Notes: generated from the letters alone by a model not told the origin. DNA of 64,000 bases from Paraburkholderia mimosarum LMG 23256 = NBRC 106338 (GCF_000739815.1 NZ_BBJJ01000024.1:1-64000); one strand, 5' to 3'. Positions 1-9,260 are shown, counted from the stretch's first letter. Program-made: numbers and translations.

Positions 1-86
1 GGCCTGCCGGCGAGCGGATGCAGGACCTTGGGCAGCGCGGAGTGCATGCGTTTGCCCATGCCTGCCGCGAGGATCACGATGTTCAT
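1..86 (-). CDS. glmU: GlmU, bifunctional UDP-GlcNAc pyrophosphorylase / GlcN-1-P acetyltransferase (5' fragment)
   Basis: Only the first 28 codons lie in the window; the gene runs off the left edge. The start ATG is at 84-86 on the minus strand. The translation begins MNIVILAAGMGKRMHS and continues with ALPKVLHPLAGR, which is the N-terminal nucleotide-binding signature of GlmU uridyltransferases (LAAGxGxRMxS...PKVLH). The enzyme makes UDP-N-acetylglucosamine in the cytoplasm for peptidoglycan and LPS. The acetyltransferase half cannot be checked here. Confidence 0.93.
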   Translation of the reverse strand, partial: MNIVILAAGMGKRMHSALPKVLHPLAGR

Positions 87-224
87 TGCATCGGTGAGCG
101 AATGGGGAATGAAGCGGCCGATTTTAGCATGCGGGGTATGCCCGACACGCCCGCAGGACGGGCCGCCAAGTCCTCAATAAACACTCTTTTACAACGGCTT
201 TTCAAAACTGTCCGGCGCAAAGCA

Positions 225-253
225 AAACGCTCCGATGCAGGGTCGGAGCGTTT
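225..253 (-). terminator. Probable intrinsic terminator of ttcA
   Basis: An 11-bp inverted repeat (AAACGCTCCGA at 225-235 and TCGGAGCGTTT at 243-253) with a 7-nt loop lies 24 bp downstream of the ttcA stop. The A/T-rich outer bases would give a short U run on the minus-strand transcript. The T tract is interrupted, so termination may be partial. Confidence 0.65.
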
Positions 254-276
254 CAGGCAAACCGCAGCGGCGGCGC

Positions 277-1272
277 TCAAATGTCGTCGAATGGGGTGAA
301 CTTGATCGTCGTGCCATCGGCGGGCGCCGGATCGGTCGAACACGGCTCCTCGTCGAAAGCGATATCGCCCGCCGGATCGGCCACGCCCGTCGCGCGCAGC
401 CCTGCGAAGTCGAACAGCTTCGCGTCCATGAGGTGCGAAGGCACGACGTTGCCGAGCGCGTTGAACATGTTCTCGATGCGACCCGGGAAGCGCTTGTCCC
501 ACTCGCGGATCAGCGCCTTCATCTCCGCGCGCTTCAGGTTCGGCTGGCTGCCGCACAGGTTGCACGGAATGATCGGGAATTCGCGCAGCACCGCGTACTT
601 CTCGAGATCGGTTTCCTTCACGTAGGCGAGCGGGCGGATCACGACGTTCTTGCCATCATCCGATTGCAGCTTGGGCGGCATACCCTTGAGCTTGCCGCCG
701 TAGAACAGGTTCAGCAGCAGCGTCTGAAGGATGTCGTCGCGGTGGTGACCGAGCGCGATCTTGGTCGCGCCCAGTTCGCCCGCCACGCGGTACAGGATGC
801 CGCGCCGCAGGCGCGAGCACAGCGAGCACGTGGTCTTGCCCTCGGGCACGAGGCGCTTGACGATGCTGTACGTATCCTGATTCTCGATGTGATACGGCAC
901 GCCCACGCGGTCGAGGTACTCGGGCAGCACGTGCTCCGGAAAGCCCGGCTGCTTCTGGTCGAGGTTCACGGCGACGATGTCGAAGTCGATCGGCGCGCGC
1001 TCGCGCAGGCGCAAGAGCACATCGAGCAGCGCATAGCTGTCCTTGCCGCCCGAGAGGCAGACCATCACCTTGTCGCCGTTCTCGATCATGTTGTAGTCGC
1101 CGATCGCCTGGCCGACCTGGCGCACGATGCGCTTGAACAGCTTGTTGTTCTCGTAGGCTTCCTTCTGCTCGCGGCGCGTGAGCGCGCGGCGGCCCGCTTC
1201 TTCGTTGTGCGCGTCGTTGTGCGCTTCGCTCGTGGCGTGCTCGCCGACGGGCAGCGTTTCGGGGGCGTTCAT
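277..1272 (-). CDS. ttcA: TtcA, tRNA 2-thiocytidine(32) synthetase
   Basis: This 331-residue cytoplasmic enzyme thiolates C32 of certain tRNAs using ATP and an iron-sulfur cluster. The PP-loop SGGKDS is at residues 74-79. Cysteine pairs C149/C152 (CSLC) and C237/C240 (CNLC) are the arrangement typical of TtcA, and the HHRDD motif of the family follows the first pair. Length fits the family with a polar N-terminal extension. The start lies 3 bp after the folB-like gene's stop, so the two are probably cotranscribed. Confidence 0.95.
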   Translation of the reverse strand: MNAPETLPVGEHATSEAHNDAHNEEAGRRALTRREQKEAYENNKLFKRIVRQVGQAIGDYNMIENGDKVMVCLSGGKDSYALLDVLLRLRERAPIDFDIVAVNLDQKQPGFPEHVLPEYLDRVGVPYHIENQDTYSIVKRLVPEGKTTCSLCSRLRRGILYRVAGELGATKIALGHHRDDILQTLLLNLFYGGKLKGMPPKLQSDDGKNVVIRPLAYVKETDLEKYAVLREFPIIPCNLCGSQPNLKRAEMKALIREWDKRFPGRIENMFNALGNVVPSHLMDAKLFDFAGLRATGVADPAGDIAFDEEPCSTDPAPADGTTIKFTPFDDI

Positions 1273-1275
1273 GAA

Positions 1276-1671
1276 TCAGTCCTCTTTGATACGAAAGACC
1301 TCGACGCCCACCGCGTCGCAGTCCGGATAAACGTCGGGCTTCTCGGTCGAGACGCGCACCGCGCGCACCTGTTCGTGCGAGAGCAGCGCCGCGGCCAGAT
1401 CGTCGCAGAGCGTTTCCTGCAGATGGATATGGCCTTTGCCCACGCGCTCGGCGACGGTCGAACGCATGAAGTCGTAGTCGACGACTTCGCGCAGCTTGTC
1501 CTCGCGCGGCGTGGTCAGCGCGAGCGGCACGAACAGGTCGATGTTGATGACGACACGCTGTTCGCCGCGCTTTTCGAAGTCATGCACGCCGATGTTGATG
1601 TGCACTTCGTAGTCGCGCAGGAAAAGCCGGCGGCAGTCGGCGAGCCGGGGGTGAAGCAAAACGGTGGACAT
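1276..1671 (-). CDS. FolB-like dihydroneopterin aldolase family protein
   Basis: This 131-residue protein resembles the FolB/FolX fold: an N-terminal LFLRDYEVHINIGVHDFEK strand-helix region, the central VVDYDF stretch that in FolB surrounds substrate-binding residues, and a C-terminal VRAVRVSTEKPDVYPD segment. FolB converts 7,8-dihydroneopterin to 6-hydroxymethyl-dihydropterin in folate synthesis; FolX epimerises the triphosphate. Which activity applies cannot be decided by eye. It follows a pteridine-reductase-type SDR gene and directly precedes ttcA on the same strand, which supports a pterin role. Confidence 0.8.
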   Translation of the reverse strand: MSTVLLHPRLADCRRLFLRDYEVHINIGVHDFEKRGEQRVVINIDLFVPLALTTPREDKLREVVDYDFMRSTVAERVGKGHIHLQETLCDDLAAALLSHEQVRAVRVSTEKPDVYPDCDAVGVEVFRIKED

Positions 1672-1881
1672 GTATCTTCCAGTCGATAAAAGCGTGCGTC
1701 TTCTCGCACGTATGCGGGCGCCGGGCGCCCGGCGTCATTGGAGCCGGTCTGCGCAACCGCTCGTGCGCGGCGGTTCGCGTTCCTTCGTGTTCGTCAGTAC
1801 CGCTGGCTCGCGGTTCTGCGCTCGGCGGCGCTATGCATTTAGTTGCAAATGCGGCGTCGCGCGCGATGCAACCACGGTACT

Positions 1882-2706
1882 TCAGCCGCCCGTCAAAAAC
1901 ATCACGTCGCGTGGCAGCGGCACGAGGTGCTGGCCGCCGTCCACGACGAGCGTCGTGCCGGTCACGCCGGAAGCCCCGGCGAGATACAGCGCGGCTTCCA
2001 CGAGATCGGCGGGCCGCGACGCGCGTTTGAGCGGCGTGACCCGGTGCGCGGCGGCGAAGGTTTCCGGTGTCTGGTCGCCAGACTGCATCGTGAGGCCGGG
2101 CGCGAGCCCCACCACGCGCACCTTCGGCGCGAGCGCCTGGGCGAGCGCGACGGTGGCGTTCTGCAACGCGGCCTTCGTCAGCGTGTACGACAGATAGTCC
2201 GGATTCATGTTGTACAGCTTCTGGTCGAGCACGTTGATCACACAGGCGCGCTGCGTCTCGTCGTCCACTGCCGCTTCGGGCGTGGCCTCGTACAGCGTGC
2301 GCGCCAGCACGAGCGGCGCGCCCACGTTGATCGCCATGAGCTGCAGCAGCTTCGCATAGCCTACGTCGCGCGCGGTGTCTTCGTCGAAGCGCGAGGCGTT
2401 GTTCAGCACGCACGCCGGCCGGCCGAGCGCCGCGGCGCAGTCCTGCACGAGCCGGGCCACTTCCGCTTCGTTGCCCAGATCGGCGTGCAGCGCCACGGCC
2501 TTGCGGCCCAGCGCCGCGATCTGGGCGACCACTTCATCGGCGGCTTCGCGCGACTCGCCGTAATGCACCGCGACGTCCCAGCCGCGCGCCGCGAAGCCGA
2601 GCGACAGCTCGCGGCCAATGCGGCGCGCCCCGCCCGTCACCAGCACCACAGGCGCTTGCTGATTGGCGTCTGAATTGGGGTGCGATGCCCGGAGGGTGGC
2701 GGACAT
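1882..2706 (-). CDS. SDR oxidoreductase of pteridine reductase / FolM type
   Basis: This is a short-chain dehydrogenase with a TGGARRIGR cofactor loop near residue 24. The Arg in TGxxxRxG, instead of the usual Gly, is characteristic of pteridine reductases (PTR1) and FolM dihydromonapterin reductase, which are NADPH enzymes. A catalytic YTLTK (YxxxK) follows, and the C-terminus has the SDR segment VTGTTLVVDGGQHL. The next gene downstream is folB-like, supporting a reduced-pterin role. The start at 2706 is chosen; an in-frame ATG at 2745 would add 13 residues but sits only 13 bp from the divergent gene's start. Confidence 0.82.
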   Translation of the reverse strand: MSATLRASHPNSDANQQAPVVLVTGGARRIGRELSLGFAARGWDVAVHYGESREAADEVVAQIAALGRKAVALHADLGNEAEVARLVQDCAAALGRPACVLNNASRFDEDTARDVGYAKLLQLMAINVGAPLVLARTLYEATPEAAVDDETQRACVINVLDQKLYNMNPDYLSYTLTKAALQNATVALAQALAPKVRVVGLAPGLTMQSGDQTPETFAAAHRVTPLKRASRPADLVEAALYLAGASGVTGTTLVVDGGQHLVPLPRDVMFLTGG

Positions 2707-2758
2707 GCCGGCGTCAGCCGGGCGGATGCCGGGAGTTGCGCTCATTTACAATGCCGGG

Positions 2759-3961
2759 ATGAATCCGAAAGCTCACGAACCCGATAGTTTACCTGTTCCC
2801 GAGCCGATCGCGCTCGCGCAGTCCGAAGCGCTCGCGGCCACGCTGCGCGCCGAGAGTGCGGCGGCGGGCGGCTGGCTGCCGTTCGACCGCTACATGGAAC
2901 GCGCGCTGTACGCGCCGGGACTCGGCTATTACGGCGGCGGCGCGCGCAAGTTCGGCCTCTTTGCCGCCGATGGCAGCGACTTCGTGACCGCGCCCGAGCT
3001 TTCGCCGCTCTTCGCCGCGACGCTCGCACGCGCCGTGGCCGAAGCGCTGGCCGCCAGCGGCACGCGCCGCCTGATGGAGTTCGGCGCGGGCACCGGCCGT
3101 CTCGCGGCGGGCGTCATGCTCGCCCTCGACGCCGCGGGCGTGCCATTCGATTCCTACGCGATCGTCGATCTGTCGGGCGAGTTGCGCGAACGCCAGCGCG
3201 AGGCCCTCGCGAAGCTCGCGCCCGCGCTGCTCCCACGCGTGACCTGGATCGACGCGCTGCCCGCGCAGTTCGAAGGTGTCGTGATCGGCAACGAAGTGCT
3301 CGATGCGATGCCGGTGCGCCTCTTCGCTCGCAAGGACGCCGTGTGGCACGAGCGTGGCGTGGGCGTGAACGCCGCAGGCGCGTTCGTCTTCGCCGATCAG
3401 CCCGCGAATTCGGGCCGCGACGCCAACTGGCCCGAAGGCGCGCTCGCGGGCGTGGAAGGCAGCGAAGACTACGTGACCGAAACGCACGAAGCGGCGCTCG
3501 CGTTCACGCGCACCGTATGCGCGATGCTCCAGCGCGGCGCGGCCTTCTTCATCGACTATGGGTTTCCGCGCCACGAGTACTACCACGCGCAACGCACGCA
3601 AGGCACGCTGATGTGCCACTACCGGCACCGCGCGCACGGCGACCCGTTTCTGTACCCCGGCTTGCAGGACATCACCGCGCACGTGGAATTCACGGGCATT
3701 GCCGAAGCCGGCGTCGAAGCGGGCGCGGACCTGCTCGGCTACACCACGCAGGCGCGTTTTCTGATGAACGCGGGCATTACCGAAGTGCTCGGCGAAATCG
3801 ATCCGCGCGATCCGCAGCGCTTCCTGCCCGCCGCGAACGCGGTGCAGAAGCTCGTGTCGGAAAGCGAGATGGGTGAACTCTTCAAGGTGATCGCGTTTTC
3901 GCGCGGCATCGACGAAACCATCACGGCGTTCGCGCGCGGCGACCGCAGCCACACGCTATGA
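2759..3961 (+). CDS. Class I SAM-dependent methyltransferase, NDUFAF7/MidA family (COG1565)
   Basis: This 400-residue protein carries the SAM-binding motif LMEFGAGTGRLAAG near residue 105 and the family landmarks YYGGGARKFG, DFVTAPELSPLF, VIGNEVLDAMPVRL and FIDYGFPRHEYYH. Homologues methylate an arginine of a complex I subunit in mitochondria; the bacterial substrate is not established. The ATG at 2759 starts MNPKAHEP; upstream in-frame ATGs overlap the divergent SDR gene and are rejected. A TACAAT at 2748-2753 is very close to the start, so a leaderless transcript is possible but not shown. Confidence 0.88.
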   Translation: MNPKAHEPDSLPVPEPIALAQSEALAATLRAESAAAGGWLPFDRYMERALYAPGLGYYGGGARKFGLFAADGSDFVTAPELSPLFAATLARAVAEALAASGTRRLMEFGAGTGRLAAGVMLALDAAGVPFDSYAIVDLSGELRERQREALAKLAPALLPRVTWIDALPAQFEGVVIGNEVLDAMPVRLFARKDAVWHERGVGVNAAGAFVFADQPANSGRDANWPEGALAGVEGSEDYVTETHEAALAFTRTVCAMLQRGAAFFIDYGFPRHEYYHAQRTQGTLMCHYRHRAHGDPFLYPGLQDITAHVEFTGIAEAGVEAGADLLGYTTQARFLMNAGITEVLGEIDPRDPQRFLPAANAVQKLVSESEMGELFKVIAFSRGIDETITAFARGDRSHTL

Positions 3962-3980
3962 CGCTTACGCCGAGGCGTTC

Positions 3981-4175
3981 ATGATCCGCTGGTTCCTCAC
4001 CACCTTCATCGCCGTCGCGATTCTCTCCAGCGCCCAGCCGTGGCTCAGGAAGCTCGGCATCGGGCGCCTGCCCGGCGACATCACGCTGCGCATTTTCGGC
4101 CGCGAGTACCCGTTGCCATTCATGTCGACGCTCGTGCTTTCCATGGCGCTCTCGTTGCTCGTACGCGCGCTCTGA
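3981..4175 (+). CDS. DUF2905 family small membrane protein
   Basis: This 64-residue protein has two predicted membrane helices (about residues 3-18 and 46-62) separated by the conserved loop LGRLPGDI-like segment GIGRLPGDITLRIFGREYPL, the hallmark of DUF2905 proteins. Function is unknown. It begins 19 bp after the methyltransferase stop on the same strand, so the two are probably cotranscribed. Confidence 0.82.
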   Translation: MIRWFLTTFIAVAILSSAQPWLRKLGIGRLPGDITLRIFGREYPLPFMSTLVLSMALSLLVRAL

Positions 4176-4214
4176 GGGCCATCGCACGAACGCCCCGAAG
4201 CGGCGCGCCGCGCG

Positions 4215-5468
4215 TCAGGCACAAGCGAGCGCACCTTCCACGGCCGCGATGCGCGCCTCGTGCACGGCTAGCTTGATCTTCTCGGCGCCGCCCTTCGCGC
4301 CCGACTCCGCGATCGAGCGGGCGATCGCCCCTGCATCCACGCCGCGCGCGGCCACGAGCGCCACGCGCAGCCGCTCGGCCTGCGGATAAGGCGCGTTCTC
4401 CCAGTTCAGCCGCCCGCGCAAGTCCGACTCGCAGGCCTGCAGCGCCTCGGCGAAACGCGCGGGCTTGCGCAGTGCGTCGCAGCGTTCGAGCATGCGCACG
4501 AGCGCGGCCGCGCCCATGTCCATCACGCGATGGATGTTGCCGTGCTCGCGCGCGACGAGCACCGCGAGTTCGCGGCAGTCGTTGGGCACGCGCAGGCGGT
4601 CGCAAAGCGGCTTCAGCAGTTCGACGCTGCGCCCTTCGTGGCCGATGTGGCGCGGCAGCACGTCCTCGGGCGTCGTGCCCTTGCCGAGATCGTGCGTGAG
4701 CGCCGCGAAGCGCACCGGCAGCGCGTAGCCCTGCGCCGCGGCATGGTCGATCACCATCATCACGTGCACGCCCGTGTCCACTTCCGGGTGATAGTCGGCG
4801 CGCTGGGGCACGCCCCACAGCGCATCGACCTCGGGCAGCACGCGCGCGAGCGCGCCGCAATCGCGCAGCACCTCGAACATGCGCGAGGGTTTCGCTTCCA
4901 TGAGCCCGCGCGAGATTTCCTGCCACACGCGCTCCGGCACGAGCGCATCGACTTCGCCCGAGGCGACCATTTCGCGCATGAGTTCGAGCGTTTCAGGCGC
5001 AACGGTGAAGTCGGCGAAACGCGCAGCGAACCGCGCGATGCGCAGGATGCGCACGGGGTCTTCGAGAAACGCTTCGCTCACGTGACGAAACACGCGCGTT
5101 TCCAGGTCGCGCGCGCCGCCGAACGGATCGACGACCGGCCCCGTGAGCACGCCGCCCGGCTGCACTTCGCGCGCCATCGCGTTGATCGTCAGGTCGCGGC
5201 GCGCAAGATCTTCTTCGAGCGTCACGTCGGGCGCGTAGAAGAACTGGAAGCCGTGATAGCCCGCGGCCGTCTTGCGCTCGGTGCGCGCCAGCGCGTACTC
5301 CTCCTGGGTCTCGGGATGCAGGAACACCGGAAAATCCTTGCCCACCGGACGATAACCCTGCGCAGCCATCTGCTCGGGCGTCGCGCCCACCACGACATAG
5401 TCGCGGTCGCGCACGGGCAGCCCGAGCATCTCGTCGCGGATCGCACCGCCTACGACATAGATCTTCAT
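4215..5468 (-). CDS. cca: Multifunctional CCA tRNA nucleotidyltransferase / phosphohydrolase
   Basis: This 417-residue enzyme adds or repairs the 3' CCA end of tRNAs. It starts MKIYVVGGAIRDEMLG, followed by the metal-binding DxD motif (RDRDYVVVG) of class II nucleotidyltransferases and the RRDLTINAMA motif. A C-terminal HD domain is marked by AALTHDLGKG, as in the bacterial multifunctional form. The start at 5468 overlaps the preceding GST stop by 4 bp (ATGA), indicating translational coupling. Confidence 0.95.
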   Translation of the reverse strand: MKIYVVGGAIRDEMLGLPVRDRDYVVVGATPEQMAAQGYRPVGKDFPVFLHPETQEEYALARTERKTAAGYHGFQFFYAPDVTLEEDLARRDLTINAMAREVQPGGVLTGPVVDPFGGARDLETRVFRHVSEAFLEDPVRILRIARFAARFADFTVAPETLELMREMVASGEVDALVPERVWQEISRGLMEAKPSRMFEVLRDCGALARVLPEVDALWGVPQRADYHPEVDTGVHVMMVIDHAAAQGYALPVRFAALTHDLGKGTTPEDVLPRHIGHEGRSVELLKPLCDRLRVPNDCRELAVLVAREHGNIHRVMDMGAAALVRMLERCDALRKPARFAEALQACESDLRGRLNWENAPYPQAERLRVALVAARGVDAGAIARSIAESGAKGGAEKIKLAVHEARIAAVEGALACA

Positions 5469-6115
5469 TCGTCGTCGCGTTCGTCGTCGGCGACGATGTG
5501 CGTTTCGCGGCGCGCGGCTGCGACCCACTCGGCCACGGCGGGCAGCGCGCTCACGCGCTGCGCGTAAGCCGCCGCTTCCGGCGAGAGCTTCGGCGCATAG
5601 CTATTGAAGCGCATGACGACCGGCGCATACATGGCATCGGCAATGCCGAATTCGCCGAACAGGAAGGGGCCGCCGCTCGCTGCAAGACACTCGCGCCAGA
5701 GCGCGTCGATGCGGGCGATATCGGCGAGCGCGCCAGGCGTCGCGCCGGCGCCTGGCTTCACCTTGCGGATGTTCATCGGCATGTGGTTGCGCAATTCGCC
5801 GAAGCCCGCATGCATTTCGGCGCTCACGCTGCGCGCGCGGGCGCGGGCGTTCGCATCGCGCGGCCACAGCGCATGCTGCGGGAAGCGCTCGGCGAGCGTC
5901 TCGGCAATCGCGAGCGAATCCCACACGGCAAAGCCGTCTTCGGAGACGAGGCACGGCACCTTGCCCGAGGCCGAAAACGCGAGGATCGAGGACCTGGTGC
6001 CCGGCTCGTCGAGCTCGATCAGCACTTCCTCGAACGCGATGCCGAAGTGCCTGAGCAGCACCCACGGGCGCATCGACCACGACGAATAGTTCTTGTCTCC
6101 GATAACGAGCTTCAT
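5465..6115 (-). CDS. Glutathione S-transferase family protein
   Basis: This 216-residue protein has the thioredoxin-like N-terminal domain of GSTs: MKLVIGDKNYSSWSMRPWVLLRH, a cis-Pro loop (SGKVPCLVSEDGFAVWDSLAIAETLAE) that binds the gamma-glutamyl part of glutathione, and an all-helical C-terminal half. The SSWSMRPW segment offers Ser rather than Tyr near the thiol. Substrate is unknown. It lies in a minus-strand run with slt, the NDUFA9-like gene and cca. Confidence 0.9.
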   Translation of the reverse strand: MKLVIGDKNYSSWSMRPWVLLRHFGIAFEEVLIELDEPGTRSSILAFSASGKVPCLVSEDGFAVWDSLAIAETLAERFPQHALWPRDANARARARSVSAEMHAGFGELRNHMPMNIRKVKPGAGATPGALADIARIDALWRECLAASGGPFLFGEFGIADAMYAPVVMRFNSYAPKLSPEAAAYAQRVSALPAVAEWVAAARRETHIVADDERDDE

Positions 6116-6162
6116 TGTTCCAATGACCGTAGTGAGTTGAAGGGAAACCAGCCAGCGGCGAA

Positions 6163-7119
6163 TCAGCGGTGCGCGCTGGCGCGAAAGATGTTCAGCCGCG
6201 AGCGCAGCGAGGCGTCGGCGAGATAGAGCGGCGCGATCGTCTCGATGCTCGCCGGGTCGATATCGAGTTCGGGTGCGAGCGGCCCGGTCATCACGCTGTC
6301 CACCTTCATCGAATCGAGATTATCGCGCGTGAGCACCGGCACGCCGGGCGCCATCTCGAAAGAAAGCGCCTGCAGACGCCCGAAGGCATCGGGCAGCCGC
6401 ACGATACGCGCGCGCCGGCCGATCACTTCGCCGCAGTACTGCACCAGCTGCTCGAGCGTATAGACCGTCGGGCCGCCGAGTTCGTAAGTGTGCCCGCTCG
6501 CGGCATCGAGATCGAGCACGTTGACGATCGCCTTTGACACGTCGCCGACGAACACCGGCTGGAACTTCGCATCGGGCATCGCGAGCGGAATGATCGGAAA
6601 GAGCCTTTGCAGGAGCGCGAAGCGGTTGAGGAACGTGTCCTCGGGGCCGAACACCACCGAAGGCCGGAAGATCGTCGTGGCGAGCGACGTGGAGGCGTGC
6701 ACGGCTTTTTCGCCGTCGCCCTTCGAGCGCAGATACATGCTCGGCCCGCGCGGGTCGGCACCGAGCGAGCTCACGTGGATGAGCCGGTGCACGCCCTTGC
6801 CCTCGCAAGCGGCGACGATCTTCGTGGGCAACTCGACGTGCAGCTTCGCGAAGCCCGGGCCGTAGGGATCGCCGCGGCCGCCATTGAGCGTGCCGACGAG
6901 ATTGATGACCGCGTCCGCGTTCTCGACGAAGGCGGCGAGCGCGACCGGATCGGACACATCGGTCTCGATCACGTCGATGGGCAGCAGGGTGAGATGGCGG
7001 GCGTTGTAGCGGCGGCGGGTGGCGATGCGTACGTCCTTGCCCGCCTCGACGAGCGCGTTGACGAGGTGGCTGCCGATGAATCCCGAACCGCCGATGACCG
7101 CAATGGCTTGATGTCTCAT
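6163..7119 (-). CDS. Complex I NDUFA9-subunit-like atypical SDR / NAD(P)-binding epimerase family protein
   Basis: This 318-residue protein begins MRHQAIAVIGGSGFIGSHLV, an atypical-SDR nucleotide-binding loop (GGSGFIG), followed by INLVGTL and the HVSSLGADP strand. The layout matches bacterial proteins named after mitochondrial NDUFA9; the real reaction is unknown. The start is set by an AGGAGG about 6 bp upstream of the ATG at 7119. It lies between slt and GST on the same strand. Confidence 0.83.
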   Translation of the reverse strand: MRHQAIAVIGGSGFIGSHLVNALVEAGKDVRIATRRRYNARHLTLLPIDVIETDVSDPVALAAFVENADAVINLVGTLNGGRGDPYGPGFAKLHVELPTKIVAACEGKGVHRLIHVSSLGADPRGPSMYLRSKGDGEKAVHASTSLATTIFRPSVVFGPEDTFLNRFALLQRLFPIIPLAMPDAKFQPVFVGDVSKAIVNVLDLDAASGHTYELGGPTVYTLEQLVQYCGEVIGRRARIVRLPDAFGRLQALSFEMAPGVPVLTRDNLDSMKVDSVMTGPLAPELDIDPASIETIAPLYLADASLRSRLNIFRASAHR

Positions 7120-7266
7120 CTTCGACCTCCTCGGGCAGACGGCGCCGCCGCGTACGAGGTCCGGTTCGTCCCGCAGCGCGCCGGCCAGAAGGCGCAGCAC
7201 GCCGCGTGCCGTCATGCCGCGCGCGGTCCACAAGTAGGGAAGCGGCGCGGCGTGACGACCCGGCGC

Positions 7267-9240
7267 TTACGGCGAGATATAGCCGAGACGCGCCTTCAGC
7301 GATTGCGGACGGCCCTCGAACAGCGCCGCATAGTAGACCGTGTTCGACAACACGTTTTTCACGTAATCGCGGGTTTCCTGGAACGGGATGGTTTCCGCGA
7401 AGATGGCGCCTTCGACGCCGCCCTGCAACGACTGGCGCCACGCGCGCGGGCGCCCCGGCCCGGCGTTGTAGCCCGCGGTGGCGAGCACGGCCGAGCCGTC
7501 GAACTGATTGTAGATCATCGACAGATAGTTCGTTCCGAGCAGGATATTGGTGTTCAGATCGTCGAGCTGGTCACGCGAGAGCGGGCCGAGGCCGATCTTC
7601 TTCGCCACCATTTGCGCCGTGGCCGGCATGATCTGCATGAGGCCGCTCGCGCCCACGCCCGACTTCGCGTTGAGGATGAAGCGCGATTCCTGGCGGATGA
7701 GGCCGTAGGCCCATTCGACGTCGAGCCCGTTGGTCTGCGCGTCGCGCTCCACCACGTCGCGGAACGGCGCGAGGTAGCGCAGCGAGAAGTCGTGCTCGGT
7801 TTGCGTGCGATCGGCGGTGTTGACGGTGCGGTCGAGCAGCTGGATGCGTTTCGCGTATTCGGCGACGGCGAGGAGCTGGCGATCGCTCATGCCGCGCAGT
7901 GGCCAGTTCCATTCGCGGTTGCCTTCGAGCCGCAGGTTCAGCGCGTAGAAGCGCTGCGCGAGCGCGAAGCCCGGTGTTTGCGCGGCCTGGGCAATTTCCG
8001 CGTCGCTCACCGTCGTCCTGGCCGGAATCGTGATCTTCTGGCCGAGTTCTTCGGTGGCGAGCTGGCCGTAGAAGTTATAGCCCTGCGAGATCGACGCGAA
8101 TTCCTGGTTCGCCTGCCCCGTTTCGCCCGCCTGCTTGAGCGCGCGCGCGTGCCAGTAGACCCACGAGGGTTGCGTGCGCAGCGCCGCCGGCATCTGCTCG
8201 ATCGACCAGCGCACCATCGTCCAGTCGCCGCCCAGCAGCGCCGCGCGGGTGCGCCATTCGTACGCGGGGCTCGAGAGCGGCGCGTTGACCGAGAGGCGAT
8301 ACCAGCCGAGCGCGGCGGGCAGGCGCTTGAGCGCGCCCTGATAACCGATCGTGCCCCAGCCGATCGCGCGCTCCGGCGAACTGAGCTGTGGCGCGACGGT
8401 GGCGAAGGTCGCCGCGGCCATGGCCGGGTCTTTGCTCGCCATCACCGTCACGGCGAGCAGCGCGAGCTGGTGCGATAGCGGATCGGCGGTGACGCCTTGC
8501 GCGAGCGTGAGCGGCGGCGTGCTGACGGCCTGGCTGAACGCCGTGGGGTCGGGGCGCTGCGCGAGGCCGTCGAGCAGCTTCGCGCCGGTCGACGTCTGGT
8601 TCTGCTCATACGCGATGCGGATCTGCTGCCACACGTCGTCGCCCGAAAACTGGCCCTTGATGGCGAGCGCCGTGATGAGATCCACGCAGCCGTCGCCGTA
8701 ATAGCGCGGGTCGGTGAGCAGCGCGCGCGCATCGTCCGCGACGCTCTCGCCGCGCGCGGCGCGCGACTCGAGCGCGTAGCACTTCACCTGCGTGTCGTCG
8801 TTGAGCACGAAGCGCGCATACTGCCGGTCGAAGTTCGCCCAGTCGTGGCGCGCGCCGAGCACGAGCAGATAGTCGTTGCGCAGGCGGTCGGCGATCGCCT
8901 GGCCGTCGTAGCGCTGCAGGAACGACTGCACCGGTGCATCGGGCGCGTCCACGCGCGCATGGCCCTGCGAGTCGAAGAGCTGCGGCTTGAGCTGGAAGTA
9001 TTCGAGATACGAAGGCGCCGGGTAATCGGGGATCGTCGCAGCGAGTTGCGCGGCGCGCGCGGGATCATTGTTGCGCGCGGCTTCGCGAAGCTGGATGAAG
9101 GTCTGATCGTCGTTGGAAAGGACGGCGCCTACGGGCAGTGCGACGGGGCGCACGGCGGACGCCGTGCTGCATGCTACGAGTGCCGCGCCGGTCAGTGCGA
9201 GACCGACCACGCGATATACTCGGACGAGGCGTTTGGACAT
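7267..9240 (-). CDS. slt: Soluble-type lytic murein transglycosylase (Slt70 family), predicted lipoprotein
   Basis: This 657-residue protein cleaves peptidoglycan glycan strands with formation of anhydro-muramic ends. The N-terminus MSKRLVRVYRVVGLALTG leads to a lipobox ending LVAC, suggesting a lipoprotein. A long helical superhelix of about 430 residues precedes the lysozyme-like domain, whose motifs are IRQESRF (catalytic Glu), ASGLMQIMPATA and ATAGYNAGPGRPRAW. The chosen ATG at 9240 gives the signal peptide; longer in-frame starts overlap the divergent fau gene. Confidence 0.93.
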   Translation of the reverse strand: MSKRLVRVYRVVGLALTGAALVACSTASAVRPVALPVGAVLSNDDQTFIQLREAARNNDPARAAQLAATIPDYPAPSYLEYFQLKPQLFDSQGHARVDAPDAPVQSFLQRYDGQAIADRLRNDYLLVLGARHDWANFDRQYARFVLNDDTQVKCYALESRAARGESVADDARALLTDPRYYGDGCVDLITALAIKGQFSGDDVWQQIRIAYEQNQTSTGAKLLDGLAQRPDPTAFSQAVSTPPLTLAQGVTADPLSHQLALLAVTVMASKDPAMAAATFATVAPQLSSPERAIGWGTIGYQGALKRLPAALGWYRLSVNAPLSSPAYEWRTRAALLGGDWTMVRWSIEQMPAALRTQPSWVYWHARALKQAGETGQANQEFASISQGYNFYGQLATEELGQKITIPARTTVSDAEIAQAAQTPGFALAQRFYALNLRLEGNREWNWPLRGMSDRQLLAVAEYAKRIQLLDRTVNTADRTQTEHDFSLRYLAPFRDVVERDAQTNGLDVEWAYGLIRQESRFILNAKSGVGASGLMQIMPATAQMVAKKIGLGPLSRDQLDDLNTNILLGTNYLSMIYNQFDGSAVLATAGYNAGPGRPRAWRQSLQGGVEGAIFAETIPFQETRDYVKNVLSNTVYYAALFEGRPQSLKARLGYISP

Positions 9241-9260
9241 CGTTATTTCTGGAGCGCGAA

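Noticed and set aside
235..1689. 484-codon plus-strand frame opposite ttcA and folB
   Set aside because: Antisense shadow of two well-recognised genes.
9241..9260. 6S RNA upstream of fau
   Set aside because: 6S RNA precedes this gene in gammaproteobacteria, but only 20 bp separate fau from the divergent slt gene, so it does not fit here.
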